Source of the DNA: an uncultured Pirellulaceae bacterium
GTDB lineage: Bacteria > Planctomycetota > Planctomycetia > Pirellulales > Pirellulaceae
DNA length: 12,500 nucleotides
Assembly (NCBI GenBank): GCA_934255105.1
Contig: CAKQNH010000056.1
Location: 1 to 12,500 of the forward strand
Direction of reading: 5' to 3'
The notes beneath the pieces were generated by a model. The model saw only the letters and a program-made list of their open reading frames with translations. It did not search any database and had not been told where the DNA came from. Of the stretch, positions 1-6,552 are shown piece by piece. Position 1 is the stretch's first letter; each line of letters starts with the position of its first letter. A program made the position numbers and the translations under genes.

Positions 1-2
1 CA

Positions 3-47
3 GTCAACGTTTTGGTGTATGAAAAAGAGCTTCAGAAATACGGGTAA
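3..47 (+). CDS. possible 3' end of an upstream gene (14 codons)
   Basis: The third forward frame is open from the window edge and reads VNVLVYEKELQKYG before a TAA. The composition (charged, with a hydrophobic start) looks like a protein C-terminus. It is too short to assign to a family, and it could be a chance open frame. From about 48 to 140 I see nothing further that looks coding. Confidence 0.25.
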   Translation, partial: VNVLVYEKELQKYG

Positions 48-140
48 TGCGGCAGGCTACGCAGCTTGGTTTGAACGGCGCAAGGCCGATGGTATAGCCA
101 TTTTCAAAATGGCCAGATACTCCCCTCTGACAACAAAGTG

Positions 141-167
141 GGCGAGGGGTTTAGATAGCCCCTCGCC
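141..167 (-). terminator. hairpin terminator of the three-gene minus-strand operon
   Basis: GGCGAGGGG (141-149) and CCCCTCGCC (159-167) form a perfect 9-bp, GC-rich stem with a 9-nt loop. It begins 7 bp beyond the stop codon of the minus-strand gene that ends at 174. Read on the minus strand, the stem is followed by a T-containing tract (CACTTTGTT) and not a clean U-run, so it is a plausible but imperfect intrinsic terminator. It may be bidirectional. Confidence 0.6.
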
Positions 168-173
168 ATTTGT

Positions 174-482
174 TCATTGGTCCAGATTGACCTCGATAAG
201 GTGGCCGTCAGGCCAGGGATTTTCGGTGATGATATACCCTAGCCGGTTAACCCACCTGAGGCCCGAGACGATGAAGGTTTGGCCGTCGTTGTTGTCGATG
301 ATGGTCCATACCCTGCGACGATCAAAGGACCGTATGAAGTCCCATTCCTGGCCATAGGTCTCGATCAAGCATCCTTGTGAATCCCCGATGTCCCAAGGGG
401 CATTGGGATTTACCGGGTTTGGTAATGGCCGGTACTGATCGCTGAATTCGTCCTCGGTGAGTTCGATGAACGTCTCGGTCAT
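174..482 (-). CDS. plasmid/island-associated hypothetical protein (102 aa)
   Basis: This small acidic soluble protein begins MTETFIELTEDEFSD and has an aromatic-rich middle (RRVWTIIDNN). I see no signal peptide, membrane segment or catalytic motif. From memory, very similar small proteins occur near TraA/MobF relaxase genes on proteobacterial plasmids and integrative elements, always without an assigned function. The start is supported by a purine-rich GCGAGG about 7 nt upstream. It is the last gene of a three-gene operon, 12 bp beyond its neighbour and just before a hairpin terminator. Function is unknown; a role in conjugation control or plasmid maintenance is only guilt by association. Confidence 0.75.
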   Translation of the reverse strand: MTETFIELTEDEFSDQYRPLPNPVNPNAPWDIGDSQGCLIETYGQEWDFIRSFDRRRVWTIIDNNDGQTFIVSGLRWVNRLGYIITENPWPDGHLIEVNLDQ

Positions 483-494
483 GGCTGGCCTCGC

Positions 495-794
495 TCAGTA
501 ATCGTTAGGCAGGAGGATCGTGGTCACCGAGCGGTCAGCTTCGGTGATGATCCAGAAGCGGCGGTCATCTTGGCCATAGGCCGAGAGCAAGCGGTAGCCT
601 TTAAGCAAAGCCTCATCATTGGCCTCCCAGTCTTCGGGCGGCACGTCGCCCCAGTCACCCACGAGGTGCTTTGCAATGGCACTGGCTATCTCTTCGGGTG
701 TCAACAAGTCGTGGGCGTTTCTGGTAATGAGCAAGGTGCCAAGGGTTACAAGCGGCATTGCTTGGCGGACGGTGGGGCTTTCGTTATTAGTCAT
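495..794 (-). CDS. plasmid/island-associated hypothetical protein (99 aa)
   Basis: The protein is acidic and soluble. Its central stretch is DLLTPEEIASAIAKHLVGDWG, followed by VPPEDWEANDEAL and a C-terminal half with RRFWIITEADRSVTTILLP. The last part looks like the beta-rich tail found in many small plasmid-encoded proteins near relaxase genes. An AAAGGA ribosome-binding site lies 8 nt before the ATG. It is the middle gene of a tight minus-strand operon, about 50 bp after the upstream gene and 12 bp before the next. There is no catalytic or membrane motif, and I cannot assign a function. Confidence 0.75.
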   Translation of the reverse strand: MTNNESPTVRQAMPLVTLGTLLITRNAHDLLTPEEIASAIAKHLVGDWGDVPPEDWEANDEALLKGYRLLSAYGQDDRRFWIITEADRSVTTILLPNDY

Positions 795-845
795 TATCTG
801 AATCCTTTCAGGTGAAGGGCGGGCACATTGGCCCGCCCGGTTTCG

Positions 846-1052
846 TTAGTCTTTCTTCTCGCTCGCGATACGGATGGTGATGCGTCCATCGACCGGCAGG
901 CATTCGAGCTGGATCTGGAATCCTTTGCTGTCCTGATGCGGCCAGACGCTGCCGATGCGAGTCCAGATACCTTTCTTGCCTTCGCGGTCTCGCACCTGGT
1001 AGGCGATATGGCTGGGGCCTTTGGATTCGGTTTCATTCTTGATGTCAGACAT
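846..1052 (-). CDS. small plasmid/island-associated hypothetical protein (68 aa)
   Basis: First gene of the minus-strand operon. The protein reads like a single small beta-rich domain (HIAYQVRDREGKKGIWTRIG, then QIQLECLPVDGRITIRIAS). This pattern is familiar from short proteins encoded beside relaxase genes on proteobacterial plasmids and integrative elements. The layout (variable charged start, W-x-R-I-G, then a hydrophobic strand with a D-G-R turn) recalls single-stranded-nucleic-acid or DUF736-like small proteins, but I would not claim homology. A strong AAAGGGAGA ribosome-binding site precedes the ATG by about 7 nt. The gene reads away from the relaxase, so the non-coding stretch to its right probably holds promoters for both directions. 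Confidence 0.75.
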   Translation of the reverse strand: MSDIKNETESKGPSHIAYQVRDREGKKGIWTRIGSVWPHQDSKGFQIQLECLPVDGRITIRIASEKKD

Positions 1053-1156
1053 TGTTGGTCTCCCTTTCGTGTTGTTTAGGCCACGACCATCGCGGCCTCA
1101 TGGCAGGTCGACCAAAGCCGCCATAGTCCGGGGCGAAGCGAGCGTCAGCGACCGGG

Positions 1157-1205
1157 CAAGCTGAAAATCGGGGGAGACCTTCAGGGGGAACCGATTTTCT
1201 GCTTG
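1157..1205. repeat. 15-bp inverted repeat, 14/15 matched, 19-nt loop
   Basis: Left arm CAAGCTGAAAATCGG (1157-1171) pairs with right arm CCGATTTTCTGCTTG (1191-1205), with one mismatch at the sixth position. The loop is purine/G-rich. There is no U-run on either side, so it does not look like a simple terminator. It lies about 105 bp upstream of the 68-aa gene start. It could be an oriT stem, a regulator site or a replication-related cruciform. Confidence 0.6.
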
Positions 1206-1411
1206 AGCGGACCGGCGGCGGCTTTAGACATCGCCATAAGCAAGGCCGTGTTCGTGGCTGGGCTTGATAGGAAAGGGGGCAAGGTGTCTTGGCATTGAAT
1301 GATGCATTCAACAACGCCAGCCATGCCCAGCACTAAGAGCGAAGGTTATTAAAGGCTGACTCGCTGCTTCTGCTTTGCATCACGTTGCAACGGCGATTGG
1401 CTCGGCCCAAT

Positions 1412-1463
1412 GTCCGGCTGACAGGGGCAAGATCATTAACAAACGGCTGCGCCGTAGCCGGAC
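1412..1463. repeat. nested inverted repeats, possible oriT element
   Basis: GTCCGGCT (1412-1419) is the reverse complement of AGCCGGAC (1456-1463). Directly inside the right arm sits a compact hairpin, ACGGC-TGC-GCCGT (1443-1455). MobF relaxases recognise an inverted repeat next to nic, so this cluster, about 210 bp upstream of the relaxase start, is one candidate. No nic consensus could be assigned by eye. Confidence 0.4.
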
Positions 1464-1629
1464 GGCAAGAAACCAGGTGTCCGCTTTCCATGCCGGGGTG
1501 AAGGTGCAATTTCTTGAAAATAGGAGAGCCATAGCTGGGCCGTTGGGGTGGCGCATGACTCGCGCATGAGTGGCAATGCAATAAACCGAATCGGCGCAAA
1601 CATAGAGCCAGTGCGGGAGAGCATAAGAA

Positions 1630-1669
1630 CGTTAACGAAGCGTTAACGAAGATGTGATATTTTATCATC
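1630..1669 (+). promoter_or_regulatory. tandem 11-mer and dyad in front of the relaxase gene
   Basis: CGTTAACGAAG occurs twice head to tail (1630-1640 and 1641-1651). It runs straight into an imperfect dyad, TGATA-TTT-TATCA (about 1655-1667), which ends a few bases before the relaxase ATG at 1674. Iterated 11-bp units, one helical turn apart, suggest cooperative binding of a repressor or relaxosome protein over the relaxase promoter. The only ribosome-binding candidate is a weak CAGG about 2 nt before the ATG, so translation may be weak or also controlled here. Confidence 0.45.
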
Positions 1670-1673
1670 AGGC

Positions 1674-2606
1674 ATGATCCGCATCTCGCAACAGGACTCT
1701 GCCAAGTCAGCCAAGTCGTATTACACGACGGCTGACTATTACACCGAAGGCCAAGAACTGGTTGGTTCTTGGGGCGGCAAAGGTGCTGCTCGTCTCGGCC
1801 TTTCTGGGCCGGTTGCTCAGGCTTCGTTCGAGAGGCTCTGTGACAACCTTGATCCGAGAACCGGTGAGCAGCTAACGGGTCGGACCCGCTCAGAGCGCAC
1901 GGTTGGCTATGACTTCACCTATTCGGTGCCCAAGTCGGTGTCCCTGCTTTATGCGATGAGCGGGGATCAAGACATTCTTGAGGCCTTCCGTTCCAGCGTC
2001 GATGAGACGATGCAGGAAATGGAAGCCGAAATGAAGACCCGCGTGCGCTTGGGCCGTCAGGACCACGACCGCACGACGGGCAATATGGCCTGGGCGGAGT
2101 TCATCCATACGACCTCAAGGCCGGTGGATGGCGTGCCTGACCCGCAATTACACGCCCATGTCTTTGTGTTCAACACCACGTTCGATGAGGAAGAAGACCG
2201 CTGGAAAGCTGGTCAATTCCGAGAGCTGAAGCGTGATGCCCCATACTTCCAGGCCGCATTTCGTGTGCGGCTGGCGGCGAAGCTTCAGGATTTGGGCTTT
2301 GCCATCGAGCGTAAGCGAGATGATTTTGAGATTGCCGGTATCCCGGCGGATGTGCTGGGGCGGTACTCGCGCCGCACGGCACTGATCGAACAAAAGGCCG
2401 CCGAGCTGGGAATCACCGATCCAGATCGCAAAGGCGAGCTGGGAGCGGAGACCCGCGAGAAAAAGAGCAAGGCTCTCGGCTGGGAGGGGCTTCGCAAGGA
2501 ATGGAATAGCCGGTTATCGAAGGAAGAGCAGGAAGCATTGGCGGCGGTGCATCGTCGCTCCTGCGCCAACATATCTTTTGTCGTTACCATTGACCGGCCA
2601 GCGTGA
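1674..2606 (+). CDS. MobF (TrwC/TraA-type) conjugative relaxase, catalytic N-terminal part of a scrambled gene
   Basis: The first roughly 295 residues are a textbook TrwC-type relaxase domain, which nicks oriT and stays covalently bound to the DNA 5' end during conjugation. Visible motifs are the N-terminal tyrosine cluster (Y16/Y17, Y22/Y23; catalytic Tyr), the SVPKSVSLLYA segment (84-94), and the metal-binding histidines H145, H160 and H162 in FIHTTSRPVDGVPDPQLHAH. After AAVHRR (about nt 2558) family similarity stops, and roughly 16 unrelated residues follow before a TGA. Full-length family members are near 900-1000 aa with a C-terminal RecD-like helicase. Here the remaining pieces are inverted (2553-3005) or cut off downstream (3006-3278). 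A free relaxase domain could in principle still nick, but without the helicase self-transfer is unlikely. Confidence 0.85.
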   Translation: MIRISQQDSAKSAKSYYTTADYYTEGQELVGSWGGKGAARLGLSGPVAQASFERLCDNLDPRTGEQLTGRTRSERTVGYDFTYSVPKSVSLLYAMSGDQDILEAFRSSVDETMQEMEAEMKTRVRLGRQDHDRTTGNMAWAEFIHTTSRPVDGVPDPQLHAHVFVFNTTFDEEEDRWKAGQFRELKRDAPYFQAAFRVRLAAKLQDLGFAIERKRDDFEIAGIPADVLGRYSRRTALIEQKAAELGITDPDRKGELGAETREKKSKALGWEGLRKEWNSRLSKEEQEALAAVHRRSCANISFVVTIDRPA

Positions 2607-3005
2607 TATGGCTCGTTACCACATAGCCATGCGTCAGATGCCCGTAATCACGGGCAATCACCCAGCCGTGATCGACAAGTATGTCGCCCTGCTTGGTGAA
2701 TCCTTGCACGGTCAGCAAGGCACCGTTGTTCAGCCGGTGCTTACCGTCCTTCGTCTTGCCGCCAGCCGTAATACGAATGCGGTCACCGCTCGCCAATGCC
2801 AAGGGCATTGGCCGGTAGACCTCAAACCGGTCGGCAAGTCCGGTAGGAAGCGGAGCACCGTTTCCCACGCGTACGCGGCTTCCCTTCGTGAAGCCTGGTG
2901 CATTCTGTTGAAACTGAATAAGTTCACCCGCCGCGTCGGTTTTCTGGGCATCCGTCAAATGCGCCGGATACCGACAAAGACCTTATCCACCGTAACGCCC
3001 TGGCT
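2553..3005 (-). pseudogene. inverted relaxase fragments (three pieces)
   Basis: The minus strand carries relaxase sequence in three abutting pieces. (D) 2608-2553 encodes HAGRSMVTTKDMLAQERR, which belongs just behind the relaxase N-terminal domain. (A) 2967-2609 encodes the stretch from PAHLTDAQKTDAAGEL through NGALLTVQGF to GYVVTSH, from the late helicase region. (B) 3005-2967 encodes SQGVTVDKVFVGI, which normally follows GYVVTSH directly. In an intact gene the order is D, helicase core, A, B, tail. Here the left-to-right order D, A, B is kept but each piece is flipped in place, and the roughly 350-residue helicase core between D and A is gone. The frames of D, A and B do not agree, so no fused protein is made. 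Piece identities rest on remembered family sequences. A is very clear, B clear, D good. Confidence 0.75.
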
Positions 3006-3278
3006 ATATCAAGCCAATCGATACCGGCCACGGATGAGCGAACCGCCTATGTGGCGGTGACGCGAGGCCGTGAGAAAGTCGAGATATTCACCGATGACAA
3101 GGAAGAGCTGCTGAGTGCGATGACACGTCAGGATGATCCGATGTCAGCCACCGAGCTGACACGGAATCACCGCTCGAAGAAGCGGGGCCTCGGTCGAGGC
3201 CAGAACCCAACAAGAGCCGACATTCCAGTGACGGCCAAAGAAACCATAAGGCAACGGGAGAGTGAACATGAACGATGA
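3006..3278 (+). pseudogene. relaxase C-terminal tail (forward orientation)
   Basis: From about 3006 the plus strand reads ISSQSIPATDERTAYVAVTR and then GREKVEIFTDDKEELLSAM, the end of the helicase domain of a TraA/TrwC relaxase (conserved Y-V-A-V-T-R-G-R-E motif). A basic tail follows, ending ESEHER. It is in the same reading frame as the N-terminal part at 1674, but a stop at 2604-2606 and the inverted block lie between. A GTG at 3051 could start a 75-residue remnant; there is no sign this is used. Its stop codon overlaps the start of the next gene (ATGAACGATGA), which shows the original operon junction is still intact. Confidence 0.75.
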
Positions 3279-3783
3279 TCGAACAACCCATCAGGAGCGG
3301 TTGCAACGCAACCAGCACCTGGATGGGAGAATGAGCCAAACGCCTATAAAGGACGGTGAAGCTGACGGCACGGAAGGCGCATGTCAGGCGTTTGGCTTTT
3401 TACGCGGTATCCGCGACCGTGCTGACGCGATTGAATTCCGTTTTGTGGATGGCAATAGCATTTGGTTTCCCTACGGCTGGCTAGGCGTTTGGAAGTTTAA
3501 TCCTTCCCAAGGCCTGCTGCTCAAGTTCTCTGGCGATCTGGTTTATCTGGTGCTGATCAAGGGCAGTAACCTTGATATGCCGCTTGGAGATACGGGGATC
3601 AACCTGATGCGAAGCGGTTTGCAGCGCCATCGCATTATTTGGGTCAGGGAAATGACCCAAGAGGAAATCAGCGAGTTAGGTGATACAGCGCCGACGGTGG
3701 ACAGCATCGAGATCGGTGAGTGTGAATCGAATGACGAAGTGCGTGGCTGGGTGGGCGAGCGCGCCCCAGCCTTACTGCACTGA
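3268..3783 (+). CDS. hypothetical protein downstream of the relaxase (171 aa)
   Basis: I chose the ATG at 3268 because GGGAG lies 8 nt upstream. A GTG two codons earlier is possible. The start overlaps the relaxase stop, as in a translationally coupled operon. The protein has a hydrophilic, low-complexity start (about 1-45), then a compact beta-rich domain (FGFLRGIRDRADAIEFRFVD, then SIWFPYGWLGVWKFNPSQG, then LLLKFSGDLVYLVLIKGSN) and an acidic tail. The layout suggests a small beta-barrel/PH-like or DUF-type domain of a kind often encoded after relaxases on proteobacterial plasmids. No catalytic motif is visible and no function is assigned. Confidence 0.7.
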   Translation: MNDDRTTHQERLQRNQHLDGRMSQTPIKDGEADGTEGACQAFGFLRGIRDRADAIEFRFVDGNSIWFPYGWLGVWKFNPSQGLLLKFSGDLVYLVLIKGSNLDMPLGDTGINLMRSGLQRHRIIWVREMTQEEISELGDTAPTVDSIEIGECESNDEVRGWVGERAPALLH

Positions 3784-3800
3784 GAAAGAGGAGCGAGTGT

Positions 3801-4271
3801 ATGTCGATACCTCCAACAGTACCGTTTCAAGCATTGGGAAACCATGCTCAATTCATGTCCCGCCAATGCGGTAACGAGCGGCTGGCAATGACGTTGCAGT
3901 ACATTGCCCTTGGGTCGTTCATTGTGATGACCGGATTTGCGGCAAGCAAACTCCTCACAGAGGTCTTTGAGGAGCCCAACAAAGGCCGGGGGCGCAATGA
4001 TGGATGGAAAATGGTGGTGTACGGAGGACCGACTGTAACTGAGGGCGAGATCGGGAAAAAGACAGAGGTAAAGAACTTTGATACTTTCAATACGCGATAC
4101 TCGCTCTACGTCGCATCAGAGGACTTCGACACATGCCTGAATCTGGAGCCCGCCATCAGTTACGACTTGTCTTTGGTGGACAACAAGACCGGTTCGGAAG
4201 TGATAACTGTTGCTGGGACAGGCTGTGAGGGCGAGGTCGTCAAACGTTTCAGGCAGGCGCTTACAGAATAG
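3801..4271 (+). CDS. single-pass membrane hypothetical protein (156 aa)
   Basis: A strong ribosome-binding site (AAAGAGGAG, about 7-8 nt upstream) supports the ATG at 3801. A hydrophobic segment at roughly residues 32-50 (LQYIALGSFIVMTGFAASKL) would anchor the protein. The remaining 105 residues form a soluble domain with two widely spaced cysteines (in DTCLNLE and GTGCEGE) that could pair in the periplasm. It lies 17 bp after its neighbour and is probably in the same transcript. I do not recognise the family. A later in-frame ATG at the beginning of MTLQYIALG would leave a protein starting at the membrane segment. Confidence 0.65.
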   Translation: MSIPPTVPFQALGNHAQFMSRQCGNERLAMTLQYIALGSFIVMTGFAASKLLTEVFEEPNKGRGRNDGWKMVVYGGPTVTEGEIGKKTEVKNFDTFNTRYSLYVASEDFDTCLNLEPAISYDLSLVDNKTGSEVITVAGTGCEGEVVKRFRQALTE

Positions 4272-4369
4272 CCGACTGCTAGAATCGTAGCGAAGCGGAG
4301 CCCGGAAGGACTCGGTCGCCTGGATGGCGAGGTGCCCAGATCGGCATTGGAAGGAACATTAGATGGGAA

Positions 4370-5377
4370 CTACTTGGAATTGATCCGTTGTTCCAGTGCG
4401 GCCAGTGTGGTGATGATCTCGTCGAAACTCGCTGGTTCCTCAAGATACATGTCACGCATGTTCTGGTAGTCGCGCCTCAGGTCAGCAATGCGTGTTTCAG
4501 GCGGCACGAGTTTGAAGCTTCCTGGCTTGGCTGTGTCGTAAGAAGCCCAACCGCTACCAAAGAATTGGCTTTTCCAGGATACGACCCGCTCTCGAAGATC
4601 ATCGCGGGCAATGGCTTGTGAGGCGATAGAGTGCCGTGCAAGTGCAGCGGTATCGGCGTAATGTCGCGAGAACCGGTCTGGCGTGGGTTTCTCGGCGGGG
4701 CGGTGATATTCGGTATGCAGAATGGTCGCTTTTTCCCAGAACGTACGTTCCAGTTCGAGGGCGGTGACTTCACAAGCCCAGTCGTCAAAGGCTTTTGGCA
4801 ATACTTCAGCGATCCAAGGTTGTACTGCGTGCCTTCCGGTCGGCTGCTGATCGGTAAGGGAGCCGAATTCCATTTTGATCGAGCGTTTCAGGTATTCGAA
4901 TCCAGCGGGCTGGGTCGAAGGGTAATGGAACAACAGCACGGGTGAATGCGTTAATGGATCGGTCAGGTGCTCAAACCAGTCGGCTTCCCGCTTTCCCATA
5001 ACGGAAAGGACATGCTGCTCCAATGCGGGCATGATCTGCTGCGCTACGGCCTGGCCGCAGGCTTGTTCGGCCTTTGCCATCCATTTATTGGCTTGATTGC
5101 GGCTGGTGCCAACTTGTTCCAGTTCCAGGAACTGGGGTGACAGGGATAGGTCGATGTCTTCGGAGAATCTTGCTATTACACCGAAGACCTTGGAAAGCGA
5201 GGTTCCTCCCTTGAAGACAATGTGGTCGGCAAACTCAGAACGGAAAAGTATTCCGAGAAGCCAGCACACCCAAAAATCCTTCTCGAACACGATGGGAGAA
5301 ACGTTACGCTGGATCGCCGCTTGGTCGATGTAGAGCTTACGTTCACTTTCGGGCAGTTGGAGGAACTTCAGATTCAT
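4370..5377 (-). CDS. abiEii: AbiEii-type nucleotidyltransferase toxin (type IV TA)
   Basis: The 335-residue protein has the hallmark nucleotidyltransferase motif of AbiEii/AbiGii toxins: GGTSL (56-60) followed by RFSEDIDLSL (69-78), with D73 and D75 the expected metal ligands. Upstream is the usual EKDFWVCWLL segment (31-40). Later come FWEKATILHTEYHR and RFSRHYADTAAL, which match the conserved kinase-like and C-terminal motifs of COG2253. Characterised AbiEii proteins are GTP-binding nucleotidyltransferases that halt growth; the MenA-type relatives modify tRNA 3' ends. In phage infection this gives abortive infection. The start codon overlaps the abiEi stop by 4 bp (ATGA), so translation is probably coupled. 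All key residues I can see are present, and the gene looks intact. Confidence 0.92.
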   Translation of the reverse strand: MNLKFLQLPESERKLYIDQAAIQRNVSPIVFEKDFWVCWLLGILFRSEFADHIVFKGGTSLSKVFGVIARFSEDIDLSLSPQFLELEQVGTSRNQANKWMAKAEQACGQAVAQQIMPALEQHVLSVMGKREADWFEHLTDPLTHSPVLLFHYPSTQPAGFEYLKRSIKMEFGSLTDQQPTGRHAVQPWIAEVLPKAFDDWACEVTALELERTFWEKATILHTEYHRPAEKPTPDRFSRHYADTAALARHSIASQAIARDDLRERVVSWKSQFFGSGWASYDTAKPGSFKLVPPETRIADLRRDYQNMRDMYLEEPASFDEIITTLAALEQRINSK

Positions 5378-6000
5378 CCCTGCTCCTCAGCTATCTCAAG
5401 GAATAACTGGCGCATCCAGGCTGGGGCAAGCTTGATGTCCTTGGTGATCTGCCGACGTTTATCGAGCGGCAATTTCTTTTTCAGATCAGCGATACGCTCG
5501 GGCGTGATGTGATCCTTTCCAAGCTCTCGAAACGCTTGGATCAAAAGGCCGCTCAATCGGCCTGCGGCAGCCATGTTCTTCGCGGTGGTCTGCCGAAGCT
5601 GTATGGTCATGGGGCCGATCTTGACGGTTCGGCTAGGGCCATCGGTCAGGAAGACCGCTTTGGCGGGCACCTGTTCGGATAGGCCAAGAGCGTTTGCGGC
5701 GTAAGCACCCGCAGGCTGAAGCTTGATCTGATCGCGGCCTGCAAGAGCCTTGGCAATGGTCTCTGCCTCTGGCATCAGCTTGCCAAGGACCGGATGCTCG
5801 ATGGGGTAATCATAAACCCCACGAGCGAGCCGCCTGATCGTGCCTTCGCGGGTGAGCTTGTGAAGGGCTACGTCTATGGATTCGCGGCTTCCCAGCTCCA
5901 GGAAATCGGCTGGAACGAAGACGCACCCCCTCCCGCGTCCACGAATGGACGCAAGTATCGCTCTTTCAACGCCTTGTGGCTCTCTTTTCTGGCTCTTCAT
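5374..6000 (-). CDS. abiEi: AbiEi-type antitoxin (DUF6088 family)
   Basis: The 208-residue protein has an N-terminal winged-helix segment (about 10-65: GCVFVPADFLELGSRESID, then ALHKLTREGTIRRLARGVYDYP) and a C-terminal antitoxin domain (KLQPAGAYAANALGLSEQVP, then VKIGPMTIQLRQT). This is the classic layout of AbiEi antitoxins, which repress their own operon and oppose AbiEii without direct complex formation (type IV). The ATG at 6000 lies 1 bp from a perfect palindrome, leaving no clear Shine-Dalgarno site outside the palindrome. Either the mRNA is leaderless or the site lies within the hairpin (GGGGTAG, about 14 nt upstream). The length is normal and no lesion is visible. Confidence 0.9.
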   Translation of the reverse strand: MKSQKREPQGVERAILASIRGRGRGCVFVPADFLELGSRESIDVALHKLTREGTIRRLARGVYDYPIEHPVLGKLMPEAETIAKALAGRDQIKLQPAGAYAANALGLSEQVPAKAVFLTDGPSRTVKIGPMTIQLRQTTAKNMAAAGRLSGLLIQAFRELGKDHITPERIADLKKKLPLDKRRQITKDIKLAPAWMRQLFLEIAEEQG

Positions 6001-6028
6001 TTAAGAAAAACTACCCCATTTTTCTTAA
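6001..6028. promoter_or_regulatory. perfect palindrome at the abiE start: likely AbiEi operator
   Basis: TTAAGAAAAA (6001-6010) and TTTTTCTTAA (6019-6028) are exact reverse complements around an 8-bp spacer. The palindrome touches the abiEi start codon. AbiEi antitoxins are known to bind inverted repeats in their own promoter for negative autoregulation, so this is the natural operator candidate. Because it also covers the leader, it could hide the ribosome-binding site when folded in mRNA. Confidence 0.75.
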
Positions 6029-6280
6029 CGCGTCAAGCTTTGCCTGCTGGCGCAAGCCCTGAAAAACAAGGCAATTGCCCAAAAGTCCCACCTGGAGCCA
6101 CCCACAGGAGCTTTTCCAGAACAAGGGGGCGGGAGGCAGCTTCTCTATAGATTTGATCGCCCAACGGGCGGGGCTATGTCACTCTACCTGACTGACGCCC
6201 CATCGACAGCACGCGCTCATCGGCTCTCAGCGCCACTTTCCGCAAGACATCAGCCAAAATATGTGATACCGTGAGTACTG
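6029..6280. other. intergenic region between divergent abiE and alpA-like genes
   Basis: About 250 bp without a believable gene. A short GC hairpin (GCCCAACGGGC, near 6160-6172) and the AT-rich ATATGTGATA (near 6259-6268) could serve as part of the alpA promoter. I see nothing else definite. Confidence 0.4.
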
Positions 6281-6292
6281 ATGGAGCAGAGT

Positions 6293-6496
6293 ATGCATGA
6301 GATTCCAGAGACAGGTTTCTTACGATTACCTCAGGTTCTGAGTATCATCCCTCTTGGCAAGACATGCTGGTGGGAGGGGGTCAACACAGGTCGGTTTCCG
6401 AAGCCGGTTAAGCTTTCGGAGCGTTGCACCGCTTGGCGAGCCGAAGACATTAGAGAGCTGATTAAAACACTTTCTGAGCCGGTTTCCGATAAATAA
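6293..6496 (+). CDS. AlpA-family DNA-binding regulator
   Basis: The 67-residue protein begins MHEIPETGFLRLPQVLSIIP and continues with a MerR-like helix-turn-helix (LGKTCWWEGVNTGRFPKPVK) and TAWRAEDIRELI. This is the typical AlpA/phage excisionase-like fold: F-L-R-L-x-x-V, a short wing with G-x-F-P-x-P-x-K-L, then W-R-x-x-D-I. Family members activate integrase or excision functions of P4-like prophages and islands. The ATG at 6293 is preferred over the one at 6281 because GGAG lies 6 nt upstream. It stands about 310 bp ahead of a P4-type integrase, consistent with control of island mobility, although that integrase is now broken. Confidence 0.85.
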   Translation: MHEIPETGFLRLPQVLSIIPLGKTCWWEGVNTGRFPKPVKLSERCTAWRAEDIRELIKTLSEPVSDK

Positions 6497-6552
6497 AAGA
6501 TTGCCAAAGGGGCAGTCCTCTTTTAGCGTTTCTGGCGGATGTATCCAGAGCT

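Larger units (their letters stand above)
1053..1673. other. non-coding region between divergent plasmid genes: candidate oriT/promoter region
   Basis: About 620 bp separates the leftward small-gene operon from the rightward relaxase gene. Open frames here (for example minus-strand 1045-1314 and 1333-1668) are rich in Cys, Pro, Arg and Ser and look like shadows. The stretch holds a long inverted repeat (1157-1205), a second inverted-repeat cluster (1412-1463), a tandem 11-mer (1630-1651) and a small dyad just before the relaxase start. A position directly upstream of a MobF relaxase gene is where the cognate oriT usually lies. Calling it oriT is inference. Confidence 0.45.

Noticed and set aside
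1045..1668. Minus-strand open frames 1045-1314 and 1333-1668
   Set aside because: Cys/Pro/Arg/Ser-rich, low-quality protein composition typical of shadows in GC-rich non-coding DNA; no start signals.
2578..3060. Plus-strand open frame of 160 codons over the inverted relaxase block
   Set aside because: It is the antisense of relaxase coding sequence carried on the minus strand; its translation shows no family features and it arises from the inversion.
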